In this document: piece by piece, positions 25,176 through 33,212 of the stretch
Position numbering within the stretch: position 1 is the first letter of the stretch
How the letters are laid out: each line of letters starts with the position of its first letter
Assembly: GCF_900199455.1 (NCBI RefSeq)
Contig: NZ_FZQR01000019.1
Location: 1 to 64,000, forward strand
Source: Mesorhizobium carmichaelinearum
GTDB taxonomy: Bacteria; Pseudomonadota; Alphaproteobacteria; Rhizobiales; Rhizobiaceae
Direction: 5' to 3'
DNA length: 64,000 bases
The notes under the pieces: model-generated
Told to the model about the DNA's origin: nothing
The model's database searches: none
The model's input: only the letters and a program-made list of their open reading frames with translations
Program-made: the position numbers and the translations under genes

Positions 25176-26384
25176 TCACCCCTTCAGCAGCGCCGCTAAC
25201 CTCGGAATGCCCTCGGTCACCGCGCGGCGGTCGGCCAGCGTGAAGGACAGCCGCAGCGTGTTGCGCCCGGTGCCGTCGGCGTAAAAAGCGTTGCCAGGCA
25301 CGAAGGCGACGCGCGCTTCCTTCACCGACCGCGCCAAAAGCTCGGTGGCATCAGCCCCTTCCGGCAGCGTCGCCCAGACGAACATGCCGCCTTCCGGGCG
25401 GCTCCAGGTCACGCCGTCAGGCATGTTGGCTTCGAGCGCGCCGAGCAGGCCGTCGCGGCGCTCGCGATAGGCGCCGATGAGTTTTTCGACCTGGCCGTCG
25501 AACACGGCCTCGGCGACGCGGTGCATGACCAGCTGGTTGATCGACGGGCTGTGCAGGTCGGAGGCCTGCTTCATCAGCACCAGTTTTTCCACCACATGAC
25601 GCGGCGCGCAGACCCAGCCGACGCGCATGCCCGGCGACAGGATTTTCGAGAACGAGCCGCAATAGAGCGTGCGCGCCTTGTCGATGCCGCCGGAGCGCGC
25701 ACAGTCGAGCGCCAGGATCGGCGGCACGCCCTCGCCGTCATAGCGCAGCGCCCGGTAGGCGGCGTCCTCGATCACGGCGATGTCGAGTTCACCGGCAAGG
25801 TCGAGCACCGCTTCGCGCTGTTTTTTATCCAGCGTGTTGCCGGTCGGGTTGGCGAAATCGGGCACCAGATAGGCGAACTTGACCTTGCCGCCATTGGCGG
25901 CAGCCGCCGCGCGATAGGCATCCGGCGTCATGTTGCCGCCTTCCGGCCGCAGCCGGTCGTAGCGCGGCTCATAGGCGTTAAACGCCTGCAGCGCGCCAAG
26001 ATAGGTCGGCCATGTCACCAGCGCGGTGTCATTGGGCGACAGGAACAGCTTGCCGAGATAATCCAGCGCCTGCTGCGAGCCGGAGGTGATGAAGATGTTG
26101 GCTTCGTCGCAAGCGACGCCGAGCTTGCCCATCTGCCCGGCGAGCCAACGGCGCAGCGGCAAATAGCCTTCCGAGACCTGGTACTGCAGCGCCGCCCCCG
26201 CCTCCGCGCCGCCCAGCACCTCGGCGTAGGCATCGCGGATCGCCTCGGCCGGAAACAGCGCCGGATCGGGAATGCCGCCGGCGAACGAGATGATGTCCGG
26301 CTGGTCGAGCAGCTTCAACAGCTCGCGGATTTCGGAGGCTTTCATGCGCGACGAGCGCGAAGCCAAGAGGTTCATAAGGGTCAA
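25176..26384 (-). CDS. PLP-dependent aminotransferase, class I/II (2-aminoadipate aminotransferase-like)
   Basis: A 402-residue fold-type I aminotransferase that transfers an amino group from an amino acid to a 2-oxoacid. Visible motifs: ISFAGGIPDPALFP at the N-terminus, TSGSQQALDYLGKLF, VPDFANPTGNT, and the PLP lysine in CGSFSKILSPGMRVGW. The N-terminal GGIPDP pattern and lack of a DNA-binding domain place it with LysN/2-aminoadipate-type enzymes. A 25-base inverted repeat lies 26 bases upstream of the start and should control it. Confidence 0.9.
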   Translation of the reverse strand: MTLMNLLASRSSRMKASEIRELLKLLDQPDIISFAGGIPDPALFPAEAIRDAYAEVLGGAEAGAALQYQVSEGYLPLRRWLAGQMGKLGVACDEANIFITSGSQQALDYLGKLFLSPNDTALVTWPTYLGALQAFNAYEPRYDRLRPEGGNMTPDAYRAAAAANGGKVKFAYLVPDFANPTGNTLDKKQREAVLDLAGELDIAVIEDAAYRALRYDGEGVPPILALDCARSGGIDKARTLYCGSFSKILSPGMRVGWVCAPRHVVEKLVLMKQASDLHSPSINQLVMHRVAEAVFDGQVEKLIGAYRERRDGLLGALEANMPDGVTWSRPEGGMFVWATLPEGADATELLARSVKEARVAFVPGNAFYADGTGRNTLRLSFTLADRRAVTEGIPRLAALLKG

Positions 26385-26409
26385 GTCGCGCCTCCCCGGA
26401 CAATTTTCA

Positions 26410-26434
26410 TATAGGTCAATGTAGCTGACCTATA
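26410..26434. promoter_or_regulatory. Operator-like inverted repeat of the aminotransferase gene
   Basis: TATAGGTCA-N7-TGACCTATA, nine-base perfect arms, 26 bases before the aminotransferase start. Symmetry is typical of GntR- or Lrp-type sites. No regulator gene adjoins. Confidence 0.6.
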
Positions 26435-26508
26435 TCCGCTTTATCAGGCAATTTGAATAGTGCCTGAAGCTCTTGCGGTATACGCCAGCCGCTGTTGGGG
26501 CGGAACGG

Positions 26509-26961
26509 CTACAAGGTTTTCTTGTAACCAATATGGCTGCCGGTGAAGCCAAGGCCTTCATAGAAGCGATGCGCGTCCGCCCGTCCCTTGTCGGTGGTCA
26601 GTTGCACGAGGCTGCAGCCGCGCGACCGGCATTGATCGATCGCCCATTCGAACATCAGCCGGCCGATGCCGCCCGAGCGCCGGTGGCCGGCGACCCGCAC
26701 CGCCTCGATCTGCCCGCGCCAGGCGCCCTTGCGCGACAGCCCGGCAAGGAAGGTGATCTGCAACGTGCCGATCACCTCGGCGCCATCCACGGCCACCGCG
26801 AGCAACTGGTTGGGATCGGCATCGATGGCGGCGAAGGCGTCGAGATAGCCCTGCGCCAGCGGCAAGGAGGCATCCTCGCGGGTGGCACCAAGCGGATCGT
26901 CGGCCAGCATGGCGACGATTGCGGGGAGATCGGAGGCTTGCGCACGGCGGAAGGTGATCAT
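26509..26961 (-). CDS. GNAT-family N-acetyltransferase
   Basis: A 150-residue acetyl-CoA-dependent acetyltransferase. The acetyl-CoA binding segment reads VAGHRRSGGIGRLMFEWAI (the family Q/RxxGxG/A loop). The C-terminal DAHRFYEGLGF is the usual GNAT motif B. The acceptor is unknown. It is separated from the aminotransferase by that gene's operator, so the two are probably independent. Confidence 0.9.
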   Translation of the reverse strand: MITFRRAQASDLPAIVAMLADDPLGATREDASLPLAQGYLDAFAAIDADPNQLLAVAVDGAEVIGTLQITFLAGLSRKGAWRGQIEAVRVAGHRRSGGIGRLMFEWAIDQCRSRGCSLVQLTTDKGRADAHRFYEGLGFTGSHIGYKKTL

Positions 26962-27011
26962 GGCGCCGGGATAGCGCGCGGCAGTGGTGGCGGCAATATC
27001 GTATCAAGATG

Positions 27012-27033
27012 CGAGCTTGGCCAGCCAAGCTCG
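27012..27033 (-). terminator. Hairpin between the NADAR gene and the GNAT gene
   Basis: CGAGCTTGG-CCAG-CCAAGCTCG, a nine-base perfect stem 50 bases before the GNAT start. It may end the NADAR transcript. No T run is present. Confidence 0.35.
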
Positions 27034-27057
27034 GGAGTGGATAAATTAGCGAAAGCA

Positions 27058-27236
27058 GGCGCCGCCCCTCATCTGCCTGCCGGCATCTTCTCCCCGTATA
27101 GTGACGGGGAGAAGGACGCCCTCATCGCCGATTTCGCCAATCGCCAACGTTGCGGAGAAGGCGCCAGCGACGCGGGCCAGCCCTTTCGCCCCGTTTACGG
27201 GGAGAAATGTCCGGCAGGACAATGAGGGGCAGCGCC
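27058..27236. repeat. Palindromic intergenic repeat, copy 1
   Basis: Outer arms CCGCCCCTCAT and ATGAGGGGCAG with inner CTGCCGG/CCGGCAG, plus an internal CTCCCCGTATAGTGACGGGGAG stem. A second copy of the same family is at 30618-30854 and a diverged one at 34858-35013. It lies between the GNAT and NADAR genes and fills most of that 368-base gap. Confidence 0.85.
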
Positions 27237-27329
27237 AGCCTCGCAAGCATGGCGCCCTCCATGCAGGCCTGCGTCCAGCGCCGGATCAGTTCCTCGCCCT
27301 CGACACAGCCGACCAGCTTCGGCCATTGT

Positions 27330-27875
27330 TCAACGCAATCGGTCGCGTGCCTGCATCAGCGCAAACCCCAGCAGGTTGTCGCCCCGCCACAAAAGCGGGT
27401 TCGCGGCTTTCTTGTCGTCGGCGGCCAGCCCGATGCCCCACACACGGTCCATCGGGCTCGCCTCGACCAGAACCTGCTCGCCGGTCGACAGCAGATATGT
27501 GCGCAGGGCGGCGTTCTGCCGGAATTTCTCGAAACTCCCCTCGCCTACGATGCGCCGCTTTTCGGCGTCCCATCTGGCTTCGTCGAAACCGCGCACCTGC
27601 CGGCCGAACTGCTTTGCCTGCTTCGGGCTTCCCGCCTGCAGGATCTGCGCGGCCGTCTCGTCATCGCCGAACAGCCGCGCCTTCTCGGCCATTATCCAAT
27701 GTTCCGCTGTTGGATAGCTCCGCCCCGCCATTGTAAAGGGCGCCTGCCACCACTGGCTGAAACAGGACGCGGTGATGCTGCCGTCCTTGGAGGGCTGATG
27801 TCCCCAGAAGAACAGGAACTTGAGCCGGGATTTTGCCCGGAAGGCGTCTTCGAGTGCGGAACGATCGTAAATCAT
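27330..27875 (-). CDS. NADAR-family protein (YbiA-like)
   Basis: A 181-residue single-domain NADAR protein. The N-terminal FLFFWGHQPSKDG, the central SYPTAEHWIMAEKARLF and the C-terminal ASPMDRVWGIGL are family signatures. NADAR proteins are N-glycosidases; YbiA-like members hydrolyse damaged riboflavin intermediates, and others remove ADP-ribose from nucleic acids. Sequence alone does not say which applies here. It is flanked by a repeat and by a divergent small gene, with no riboflavin genes nearby. Confidence 0.88.
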   Translation of the reverse strand: MIYDRSALEDAFRAKSRLKFLFFWGHQPSKDGSITASCFSQWWQAPFTMAGRSYPTAEHWIMAEKARLFGDDETAAQILQAGSPKQAKQFGRQVRGFDEARWDAEKRRIVGEGSFEKFRQNAALRTYLLSTGEQVLVEASPMDRVWGIGLAADDKKAANPLLWRGDNLLGFALMQARDRLR

Positions 27876-27992
27876 GGGTGCGACAGAACAGAGCCGGCGG
27901 GTGACTTGTCAATACAGATCGCTATGGTCCGCATTGCTCTCGTCATGGCACTACCGGTATCAGTACGACCTCACGAACAACGGCCTGCAATT

Positions 27993-28391
27993 ATGAGCCA
28001 ATCAGCCCGGATCGAAATCGAAGGCACCTCCCTGGAGGACCTGCGCACCATGCCACATGCAGACCAGGACGCACTTCTGGCCTTCGGTCGGCCTATCTCG
28101 TTCACCATGGGCAGCGCCACCGTGCTCGCCGAATTCAACCGGCGCGACGGCACGCTGCTGGTCAACCTTGCCCATATCGACGGTGGCGGCGAAGGCGTTC
28201 TGCTCGTCCTTTGGAAGCATACCCGCGCCTTTGCCATCGAACGACAGTTCAGCACAGTCCGCTGGAATGTGCATGCCGCCACATGCGCCAAGCCCAATCC
28301 GCGTCTGCAACGTTTCCTTCGCACCCATGAGTTCGCCGAGATCGACGATCCGGATTACGGCCGCATCTTGGTGCGAACCCAGCGGCTTTGA
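27993..28391 (+). CDS. Conserved hypothetical protein
   Basis: A 132-residue soluble protein; I do not recognise a family. It contains GRPISFTMGSATVLAEF and a beta-rich middle (TLLVNLAHIDGGGEGVLLVL). A C-terminal RLQRFLRTHEF and DDPDYGRILVRT follow. ATG 27993 is chosen because coding character begins there; no strong ribosome site is visible and an in-frame ATG at about 27924 is possible. It is divergent from the NADAR gene and convergent with the next gene. Confidence 0.6.
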   Translation: MSQSARIEIEGTSLEDLRTMPHADQDALLAFGRPISFTMGSATVLAEFNRRDGTLLVNLAHIDGGGEGVLLVLWKHTRAFAIERQFSTVRWNVHAATCAKPNPRLQRFLRTHEFAEIDDPDYGRILVRTQRL

Positions 28392-28394
28392 TCG

Positions 28395-29123
28395 CTAAAC
28401 TTCGCCCTCATACACCCTCTGCGCCTGCATCAGCGCCCGGTCCAGCCTTTCCCCCTCGGCATATCCAGCCAGGTTCCCCGGCCGCTCGATGCCAGGCAGC
28501 AGCCTCGGACACGGCTCGGCCGCGCCAATCACTGTCCGCACCGGGATGACTCCGGCCCAGACCGGATGGCCATAATCCTCCGCGTCATCGGCGACGCCCT
28601 TGGCGCGCACTTTGGCCGATGCCTCCTCGATGCGCATGCCGATCACCGCAGTCGCCTTGGCTTCCTGCGCCGAGATCGGCCGCAAGGTTTCGCTGCGGCC
28701 GGGGTAGAAGCGGTCGACGACGCCGGCCAGCGCCTTCATCTTCTCGTCCGGCTCGTCGACGATGCGCGCCGTGCCAAAACACATCGCCGAGCGGTAGTTG
28801 GCGGAATGGTTGAAGCCGGTGCGCGCCAGCACCAGCCCGTCGAGATGCGACACCGTCAGACAGGCCGGCGTGCCGCCGCGCAGCTGGCGCAGCATGCGGC
28901 TGGCGGACGAGCCGTGCCAGTAGAGCATGTCGCCCTCGCGCCAGTGGATGGTCGGCGTGCAATAGGGCTGGCCGTCGAACGTGTAGGCGACGTGACACAG
29001 CAGCCCGGCATCCAGCACCGCGAAGACGGCCGCATGATCGTAGCTGCCGCGCTCATGCAGGCGCTTGACCCGGTTGCGGCTGGTGGTCGGAAAGCTGGCG
29101 GCGACGTCGTTCACGGCTTGCAT
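28395..29123 (-). CDS. Pyridoxamine 5'-phosphate oxidase family protein
   Basis: A 242-residue flavin-binding split-barrel protein. It has the NimA/PNPOx-like segments CHVAYTFDGQPYCTPTIHW, LYWHGSSASRMLRQL and the SAMCFGTARIV strand. Start ATG 29123 is taken because the frame above it is arginine-rich and overlaps the divergent regulator. It is divergent from a MocR regulator; such pairs are usually regulator and target in vitamin B6 metabolism. True PNPOx activity versus another flavin reaction is not settled. Confidence 0.85.
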   Translation of the reverse strand: MQAVNDVAASFPTTSRNRVKRLHERGSYDHAAVFAVLDAGLLCHVAYTFDGQPYCTPTIHWREGDMLYWHGSSASRMLRQLRGGTPACLTVSHLDGLVLARTGFNHSANYRSAMCFGTARIVDEPDEKMKALAGVVDRFYPGRSETLRPISAQEAKATAVIGMRIEEASAKVRAKGVADDAEDYGHPVWAGVIPVRTVIGAAEPCPRLLPGIERPGNLAGYAEGERLDRALMQAQRVYEGEV

Positions 29124-29157
29124 CCTTGTCTCTGGTCTGCCAACCATGCGCTGTGAT

Positions 29158-29217
29158 ATTGGTCGATAAAAGGACCAATCCAATGGATAAAAATCAGACC
29201 AATATGTCGGATTGGTC
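29158..29217. promoter_or_regulatory. MocR binding-site array
   Basis: Four copies of one heptamer: ATTGGTC at 29158 and 29211, GACCAAT at 29173 and 29197. The first two form an inverted repeat with an eight-base spacer between the divergent genes. The last two fall at the start of the regulator gene. Confidence 0.6.
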
Positions 29218-30598
29218 GGCGCTGATCCCGGTCCTGCCGGGCGACGGCCCGCGCAGCCGCGAGCTTTATGCGGCACTGCGGCGGCTGATCGAGACCGGCG
29301 CGCTGGCCGCTGGCGCCAAGCTGCCGACCACGCGCGACCTTGCCCGGCGCTTCGACCTGTCGCGCTCGGCGGCGGTTGCCTGTTTCGAAATGCTGATCTC
29401 GGAAGGCTTTGCAACAGCCAAGGTCGGCGCTGGAACCTTCGTCGCGCCCGACGTGCCGCATCTGCCGACAACACTGGTCAAGCCGCGTCCGCCCGAGATC
29501 GATGCCGCCACCTCGCTGCCTTGCGGCCTTGGCGTGGCGGTGTCCGACCCGCGCACGCTCAACCTGTTCCGCATCCTGCTGTCGCGTCACCTCGCCCGCC
29601 CCGGCCCCGAGCATTTCCGCTATGGCGATCCGCGCGGCGGCATCGGGCTGCGCACCGCGATATCAACCTATCTCAGGACCGCGCGCGGCGTACGTTGCGA
29701 CGCCGGCCAGATCCTGCTGACCTCGGGGACGCAGCAAGGGCTGGACCTGCTGGCGCGCGCCGCCATCCGGCCAAGTGACGCCGTGTGGATCGAAAATCCC
29801 TGCTATCCCATGGCGCACGCGGTGCTGGCGGGCAGCGGTGCCAGGATTGTCGCCGTGCCGGTCGATGCCGAAGGGCTCGATCCCGAAATCGGCGAGCGTC
29901 TCTACCCAAGGGCACGCGCCGCCTATGTCACGCCCTCGCACCAATATCCGCTCGGCGTGACGATGACGATGCGCCGCCGCCTCGCCCTGCTCGACTGGGC
30001 GCGACGCAACGATGCCTGGATCATCGAGGACGATTACGACAGCGAGTTCCGCTACGCCGGCCCGCCGCTGACCTCGCTGCAAGGCATGGACGGCGCGAAC
30101 CGCGTCGCCTATCTCGGAACGTTCTCCAAGGTGCTCTTCCCCGGCCTGCGCATCGGCTATGTCGTGGTGCCGGAGCCACTGCTCGATGCCGTCATGGCGG
30201 TCCGGGCGCGCTCCGACCGCTACCCCTCGACACTCGCCGAAGGCGCGCTGACCGACCTCCTCAACGAAGGCCATTTCGCCGCCCATCTCAGGCGCGTGCG
30301 CCGCCGTGTGCAAGCCGCGCGCGACGTGCTGGTGGCCGGCCTCGAGGCGCATTGCGGCGATAGGCTCGATGTCACGGTGCCCGAACAGGGGCTGCATCTG
30401 ATGGCGATGCTGAAGGGCGGCGGGCCGGACACGGTGATTGTCGAGGCGGCAAAGGCGGTGGGCGTCGGCACCCGGGCGCTGTCCGCGATGTTCATCGATG
30501 GGACGCCGAGGCACGGGCTGGTGCTGGGCTTTTCCGGGTTTTCGGATGAGGCGTTGAGGGCGGCGACGGTGCGACTGGGTAGGGTGATGGGGCATTGA
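29183..30598 (+). CDS. MocR/PdxR-type regulator (GntR helix-turn-helix fused to aminotransferase domain)
   Basis: A 471-residue regulator. The N-terminal GntR winged helix covers about residues 25-90 (KLPTTRDLARRFDLSRSAAV). A fold-type I aminotransferase-like domain follows, with the PLP lysine in YLGTFSKVLFPGLRIGY and the substrate loop in YVTPSHQYPLG. MocR proteins sense PLP or a PLP adduct and often control the divergent pyridoxamine-oxidase or vitamin B6 gene, here 28395-29123. ATG 29183 is used; ATG 29204 is an alternative and would leave more binding sites outside the gene. Confidence 0.92.
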   Translation: MDKNQTNMSDWSALIPVLPGDGPRSRELYAALRRLIETGALAAGAKLPTTRDLARRFDLSRSAAVACFEMLISEGFATAKVGAGTFVAPDVPHLPTTLVKPRPPEIDAATSLPCGLGVAVSDPRTLNLFRILLSRHLARPGPEHFRYGDPRGGIGLRTAISTYLRTARGVRCDAGQILLTSGTQQGLDLLARAAIRPSDAVWIENPCYPMAHAVLAGSGARIVAVPVDAEGLDPEIGERLYPRARAAYVTPSHQYPLGVTMTMRRRLALLDWARRNDAWIIEDDYDSEFRYAGPPLTSLQGMDGANRVAYLGTFSKVLFPGLRIGYVVVPEPLLDAVMAVRARSDRYPSTLAEGALTDLLNEGHFAAHLRRVRRRVQAARDVLVAGLEAHCGDRLDVTVPEQGLHLMAMLKGGGPDTVIVEAAKAVGVGTRALSAMFIDGTPRHGLVLGFSGFSDEALRAATVRLGRVMGH

Positions 30599-30617
30599 GT
30601 GACAATAGGCGAACACC

Positions 30618-30854
30618 GTGCCGCCCCTCATCCGCCTGCCGGCACCTTCTCCCCGTATAGTGACGGGGAGAAGAATGCTGTCGCAACCCTCGGCGCCTCT
30701 TCTGCGACGCTGACAATTGGCGAAATCTGCGATGACAGCCCCTTTCTCCCCGTCACTATACGGGGAGTTGAGAAACGGTCCGCGAAGCGGACGAAAAGCC
30801 AATTGCTTGGCTTTTCGAGTGACGAACGTCCGGCAGGACAATGAGGGGCAGCGC
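30618..30854. repeat. Palindromic intergenic repeat, copy 2
   Basis: Same ends as copy 1 (CCGCCCCTCAT ... ATGAGGGGCAG) and the same CTCCCCGTATAGTGACGGGGAG hairpin, here present in both orientations. It is about 60 bases longer inside than copy 1. It separates two convergent genes. Confidence 0.85.
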
Positions 30855-30866
30855 AACCCTCTGAGG

Positions 30867-31364
30867 TTAATCCCCATCCGCAGCAGGCTTCGCCTTGCCG
30901 CACTGCGCCAGCACCTTGCCTATGGCCCCGCTCGATCCCTTCAGCGGAAAGCTGATCGCGCCAAATTTGGCAGCGCTGACCGTCACATCGCCCTTCGAGT
31001 GCAACAGGTCCAAAAGCGGATCGGCTTTGGCCAGATTGACCACGAAATAACCGTACATTTCCTCGAGCTGCAGCGTCTTGGTCACCGTCTTGCCGTCGGC
31101 CTTGAAGTCGAACGCGCCGCTGATGCCGGGCTCCGTCTGCTGGCCGCTGGAGCCCAGATCGTAGCTCAGCACCGGCGTGTCGAAACAGGTCAGCATCAGA
31201 TAGGCATCGCCCTTCGGTCCGCCACAGACCGAGGCGGTCAGCACCTTGCCGCCTTCATCCTCCTCCATCTTCGCGCTCCAGCCGCCGCAGGACGCGGCAA
31301 AGGCCGGCTGCGCGGCCTGCAATGCGGCCACGGCACCGGCGACGACGAGATAGCGAACGCTCAT
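30867..31364 (-). CDS. Secreted protein of unknown function
   Basis: A 165-residue protein; the family is not recognised. ATG 31364 has GGAGGGGAAG upstream and opens a signal peptide ending QPAFAASC. The mature part has four cysteines spaced for disulfides (SCGGW, VCGGP, TCFDT, QCGKA). It contains GDAYLMLTCF and FDFKADGKTVTKTLQLEE, and is predicted to be beta-rich. It is divergent from the DUF922 protease. Confidence 0.7.
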   Translation of the reverse strand: MSVRYLVVAGAVAALQAAQPAFAASCGGWSAKMEEDEGGKVLTASVCGGPKGDAYLMLTCFDTPVLSYDLGSSGQQTEPGISGAFDFKADGKTVTKTLQLEEMYGYFVVNLAKADPLLDLLHSKGDVTVSAAKFGAISFPLKGSSGAIGKVLAQCGKAKPAADGD

Positions 31365-31471
31365 GACTTCCCCTCCGACAATTGCAGCACCCGTCGGCAG
31401 CATATAGGAAAAGCGATCCCGTGACATTGCCCGTTGCGGCAAGGTCGTGTGATCCGGGTTTGGAGAGAGCG

Positions 31472-32074
31472 GTGTTGAGAGCCTGCGTTCGTCTGTGTTT
31501 TCTGCTGGCCGCCCTGGTGGCCTTGCCGCTCACAGCCCATGCCGAATGGAAGCCGGTCGAAAAAGTCGAGACCTACGCCATTTCGGGTCAGTCGGGACCG
31601 GAACTCTACCGCTCGATCGGCCAGAACGGGCCGAATGTCGGCATTACCCGCGCGATCGCCTACACCAATTTCAAGCTGACCTGGGGGGTCAGGGACTACA
31701 AGCCCAGGGGCAAGGATTGCGTGCTGACGGCGGGGAAGCCGAAACTGATCATCACCTACACCTTGCCAAGTCCTTCCGCGCCGCTGCCGCCGGCCGTCCA
31801 GAAGAACTGGGAAGTGTTCATCGCCGGCGTCAGCGCCCATGAGAAGGTGCATGGCGCCAGCATGATACAGATGGTCCACGACATCGAAGCCGCGACAGAC
31901 GGGCTGACCGTCGCCGACGATCCCAAATGCAGCAAGACCAGGGCCGAGGTGGTCCGTCGGCTCGACGCGATCTCGAAGGCGAGGATACAGGGCAGCCGCG
32001 ATTTCGACCGTGTCGAACTCGGCCAGGGCGGCAATTTGCAGAAGCTTGTCCTCGCTTTGGTGAATGGCGGCTGA
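31472..32074 (+). CDS. DUF922-family secreted zinc-dependent protease
   Basis: A 200-residue exported protein. A signal peptide (LLAALVALPLTAHAEW) is followed by the DUF922 domain with the metal-binding motif AHEKVHGA (HExxH) and NWEVFIAGVS before it. Two cysteines (KDCVL, PKCSK) could pair in the periplasm. The start is GTG 31472, supported by GGAGAGAG ten bases upstream. DUF922 proteins are predicted zinc proteases of unknown substrate. Confidence 0.85.
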   Translation: MLRACVRLCFLLAALVALPLTAHAEWKPVEKVETYAISGQSGPELYRSIGQNGPNVGITRAIAYTNFKLTWGVRDYKPRGKDCVLTAGKPKLIITYTLPSPSAPLPPAVQKNWEVFIAGVSAHEKVHGASMIQMVHDIEAATDGLTVADDPKCSKTRAEVVRRLDAISKARIQGSRDFDRVELGQGGNLQKLVLALVNGG

Positions 32075-32080
32075 GCGCCA

Positions 32081-32614
32081 TCAAGCCTCGGAAACCAGCC
32101 CGTCGAGTAGCGCAAAACCTTCCGGCCAATCGCCCAGGCCGCTATCGGCATTGATGTGGCCGAACGGCCCGATCACGACCAGGCGGCTGCCCCATTGCGT
32201 CGCCCGCGCCTGCGCATACTCCGCCGAGCCATAGGGGTCGTCGGCGCTGGTCACCACCAGCGAGGCAAAGCGCAGCTTGCCCTGCGGAATTCCGGCGAAA
32301 GCCATGCCATACCCGGGAAAGACCGCCGACGCCGGATCGGGAACGGCGACCAGCAAAGCCGCCTTGACCGGCCTTTGCGAAATCTTCTGCCAATGCGCGA
32401 TCAGCAGGCAGGACAGGCTGTGCGCGACCAGCACCGGCGGCTCCGGCGCCGCGATCACCGCAGCCTCCAGCGCCGCCAGCCAGTCGGTGAAATCGGGCAG
32501 GTCCCAGCTTGACGGCTGGAAGCGCCGCATCGCCGGATCGGCGCCTTCCCAGCGCGATTGCCAGTGCGCCGGGCCGGAACCGCCGCTTCCCGGCAGGATG
32601 ATGAAATGCGTCAT
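32081..32614 (-). CDS. RBBP9/YdeN-family alpha/beta hydrolase
   Basis: A 177-residue serine hydrolase. It has the family N-terminus ILPGSGGSGPAHWQSRWE, nucleophile Ser in VAHSLSCLL, Asp in VTSADDPYGS and His in FGHINADSGLGDWPEG. The length is typical. The substrate of bacterial members is not established. It is convergent with the DUF922 gene (six bases between stops) and divergent from the Lrp gene. Confidence 0.92.
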   Translation of the reverse strand: MTHFIILPGSGGSGPAHWQSRWEGADPAMRRFQPSSWDLPDFTDWLAALEAAVIAAPEPPVLVAHSLSCLLIAHWQKISQRPVKAALLVAVPDPASAVFPGYGMAFAGIPQGKLRFASLVVTSADDPYGSAEYAQARATQWGSRLVVIGPFGHINADSGLGDWPEGFALLDGLVSEA

Positions 32615-32722
32615 GTCGCCTTGCTCCTATCGATTGATGGCGCAGGGTGGCGTCTTGCGCTGACGTGGAGAATGGGAAACCATCGGAAAAATCACATCCT
32701 TGCCGATGGATTCAAGGTGACC

Positions 32723-33202
32723 ATGAAGACCAGCGATGAGCGCGCCCCACTCGACCCGACCGACATCGCCATTGTCGAGGCCATGCAGGAGAATGGCCGC
32801 ATCGGCATATCGGAGCTTGGCCGCCGGATCGGCCTGTCGCAGCCGGCCACCTCCGAGCGGGTCAAGCGGCTGGAGGAGCGCGGCGTCATTGCCGGTTACA
32901 CCGCGGTGATCGATCCGGCGGCGCTGGGCCTCGGCATGATGGCGATCATCCGCGTGCGCACCACGCATGAGCACATCCGCCCCTGCCTGAAGCAATTCGC
33001 CGAAATGCCCGAGATTACCGAGGTGCACCGGCTGACCGGCGAGGACTGCTTCATCCTGAAAGTGGTCGTGCCCTCGCCCGCCCACCTTGAAACCATCGTC
33101 GACGCCGTGGCGCGCCATGGCGCGGTCACCACGGCACTGGTGCTGCGCAGCGAGACGCCAAAGCCGATCGGCCGTGAGCTGATCCGGAGATCAGGCGGTT
33201 AG
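32723..33202 (+). CDS. Lrp/AsnC-family regulator
   Basis: A 159-residue regulator: helix-turn-helix at about residues 15-60 (GRIGISELGRRIGLSQPATS) and a C-terminal RAM/ligand domain (EVHRLTGEDCFILKVVV). It probably senses an amino acid. It is divergent from the RBBP9-like hydrolase, which is a plausible but unproven target. ATG 32723 gives the standard family length. Confidence 0.92.
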   Translation: MKTSDERAPLDPTDIAIVEAMQENGRIGISELGRRIGLSQPATSERVKRLEERGVIAGYTAVIDPAALGLGMMAIIRVRTTHEHIRPCLKQFAEMPEITEVHRLTGEDCFILKVVVPSPAHLETIVDAVARHGAVTTALVLRSETPKPIGRELIRRSGG

Positions 33203-33212
33203 CGGGCCAGGC

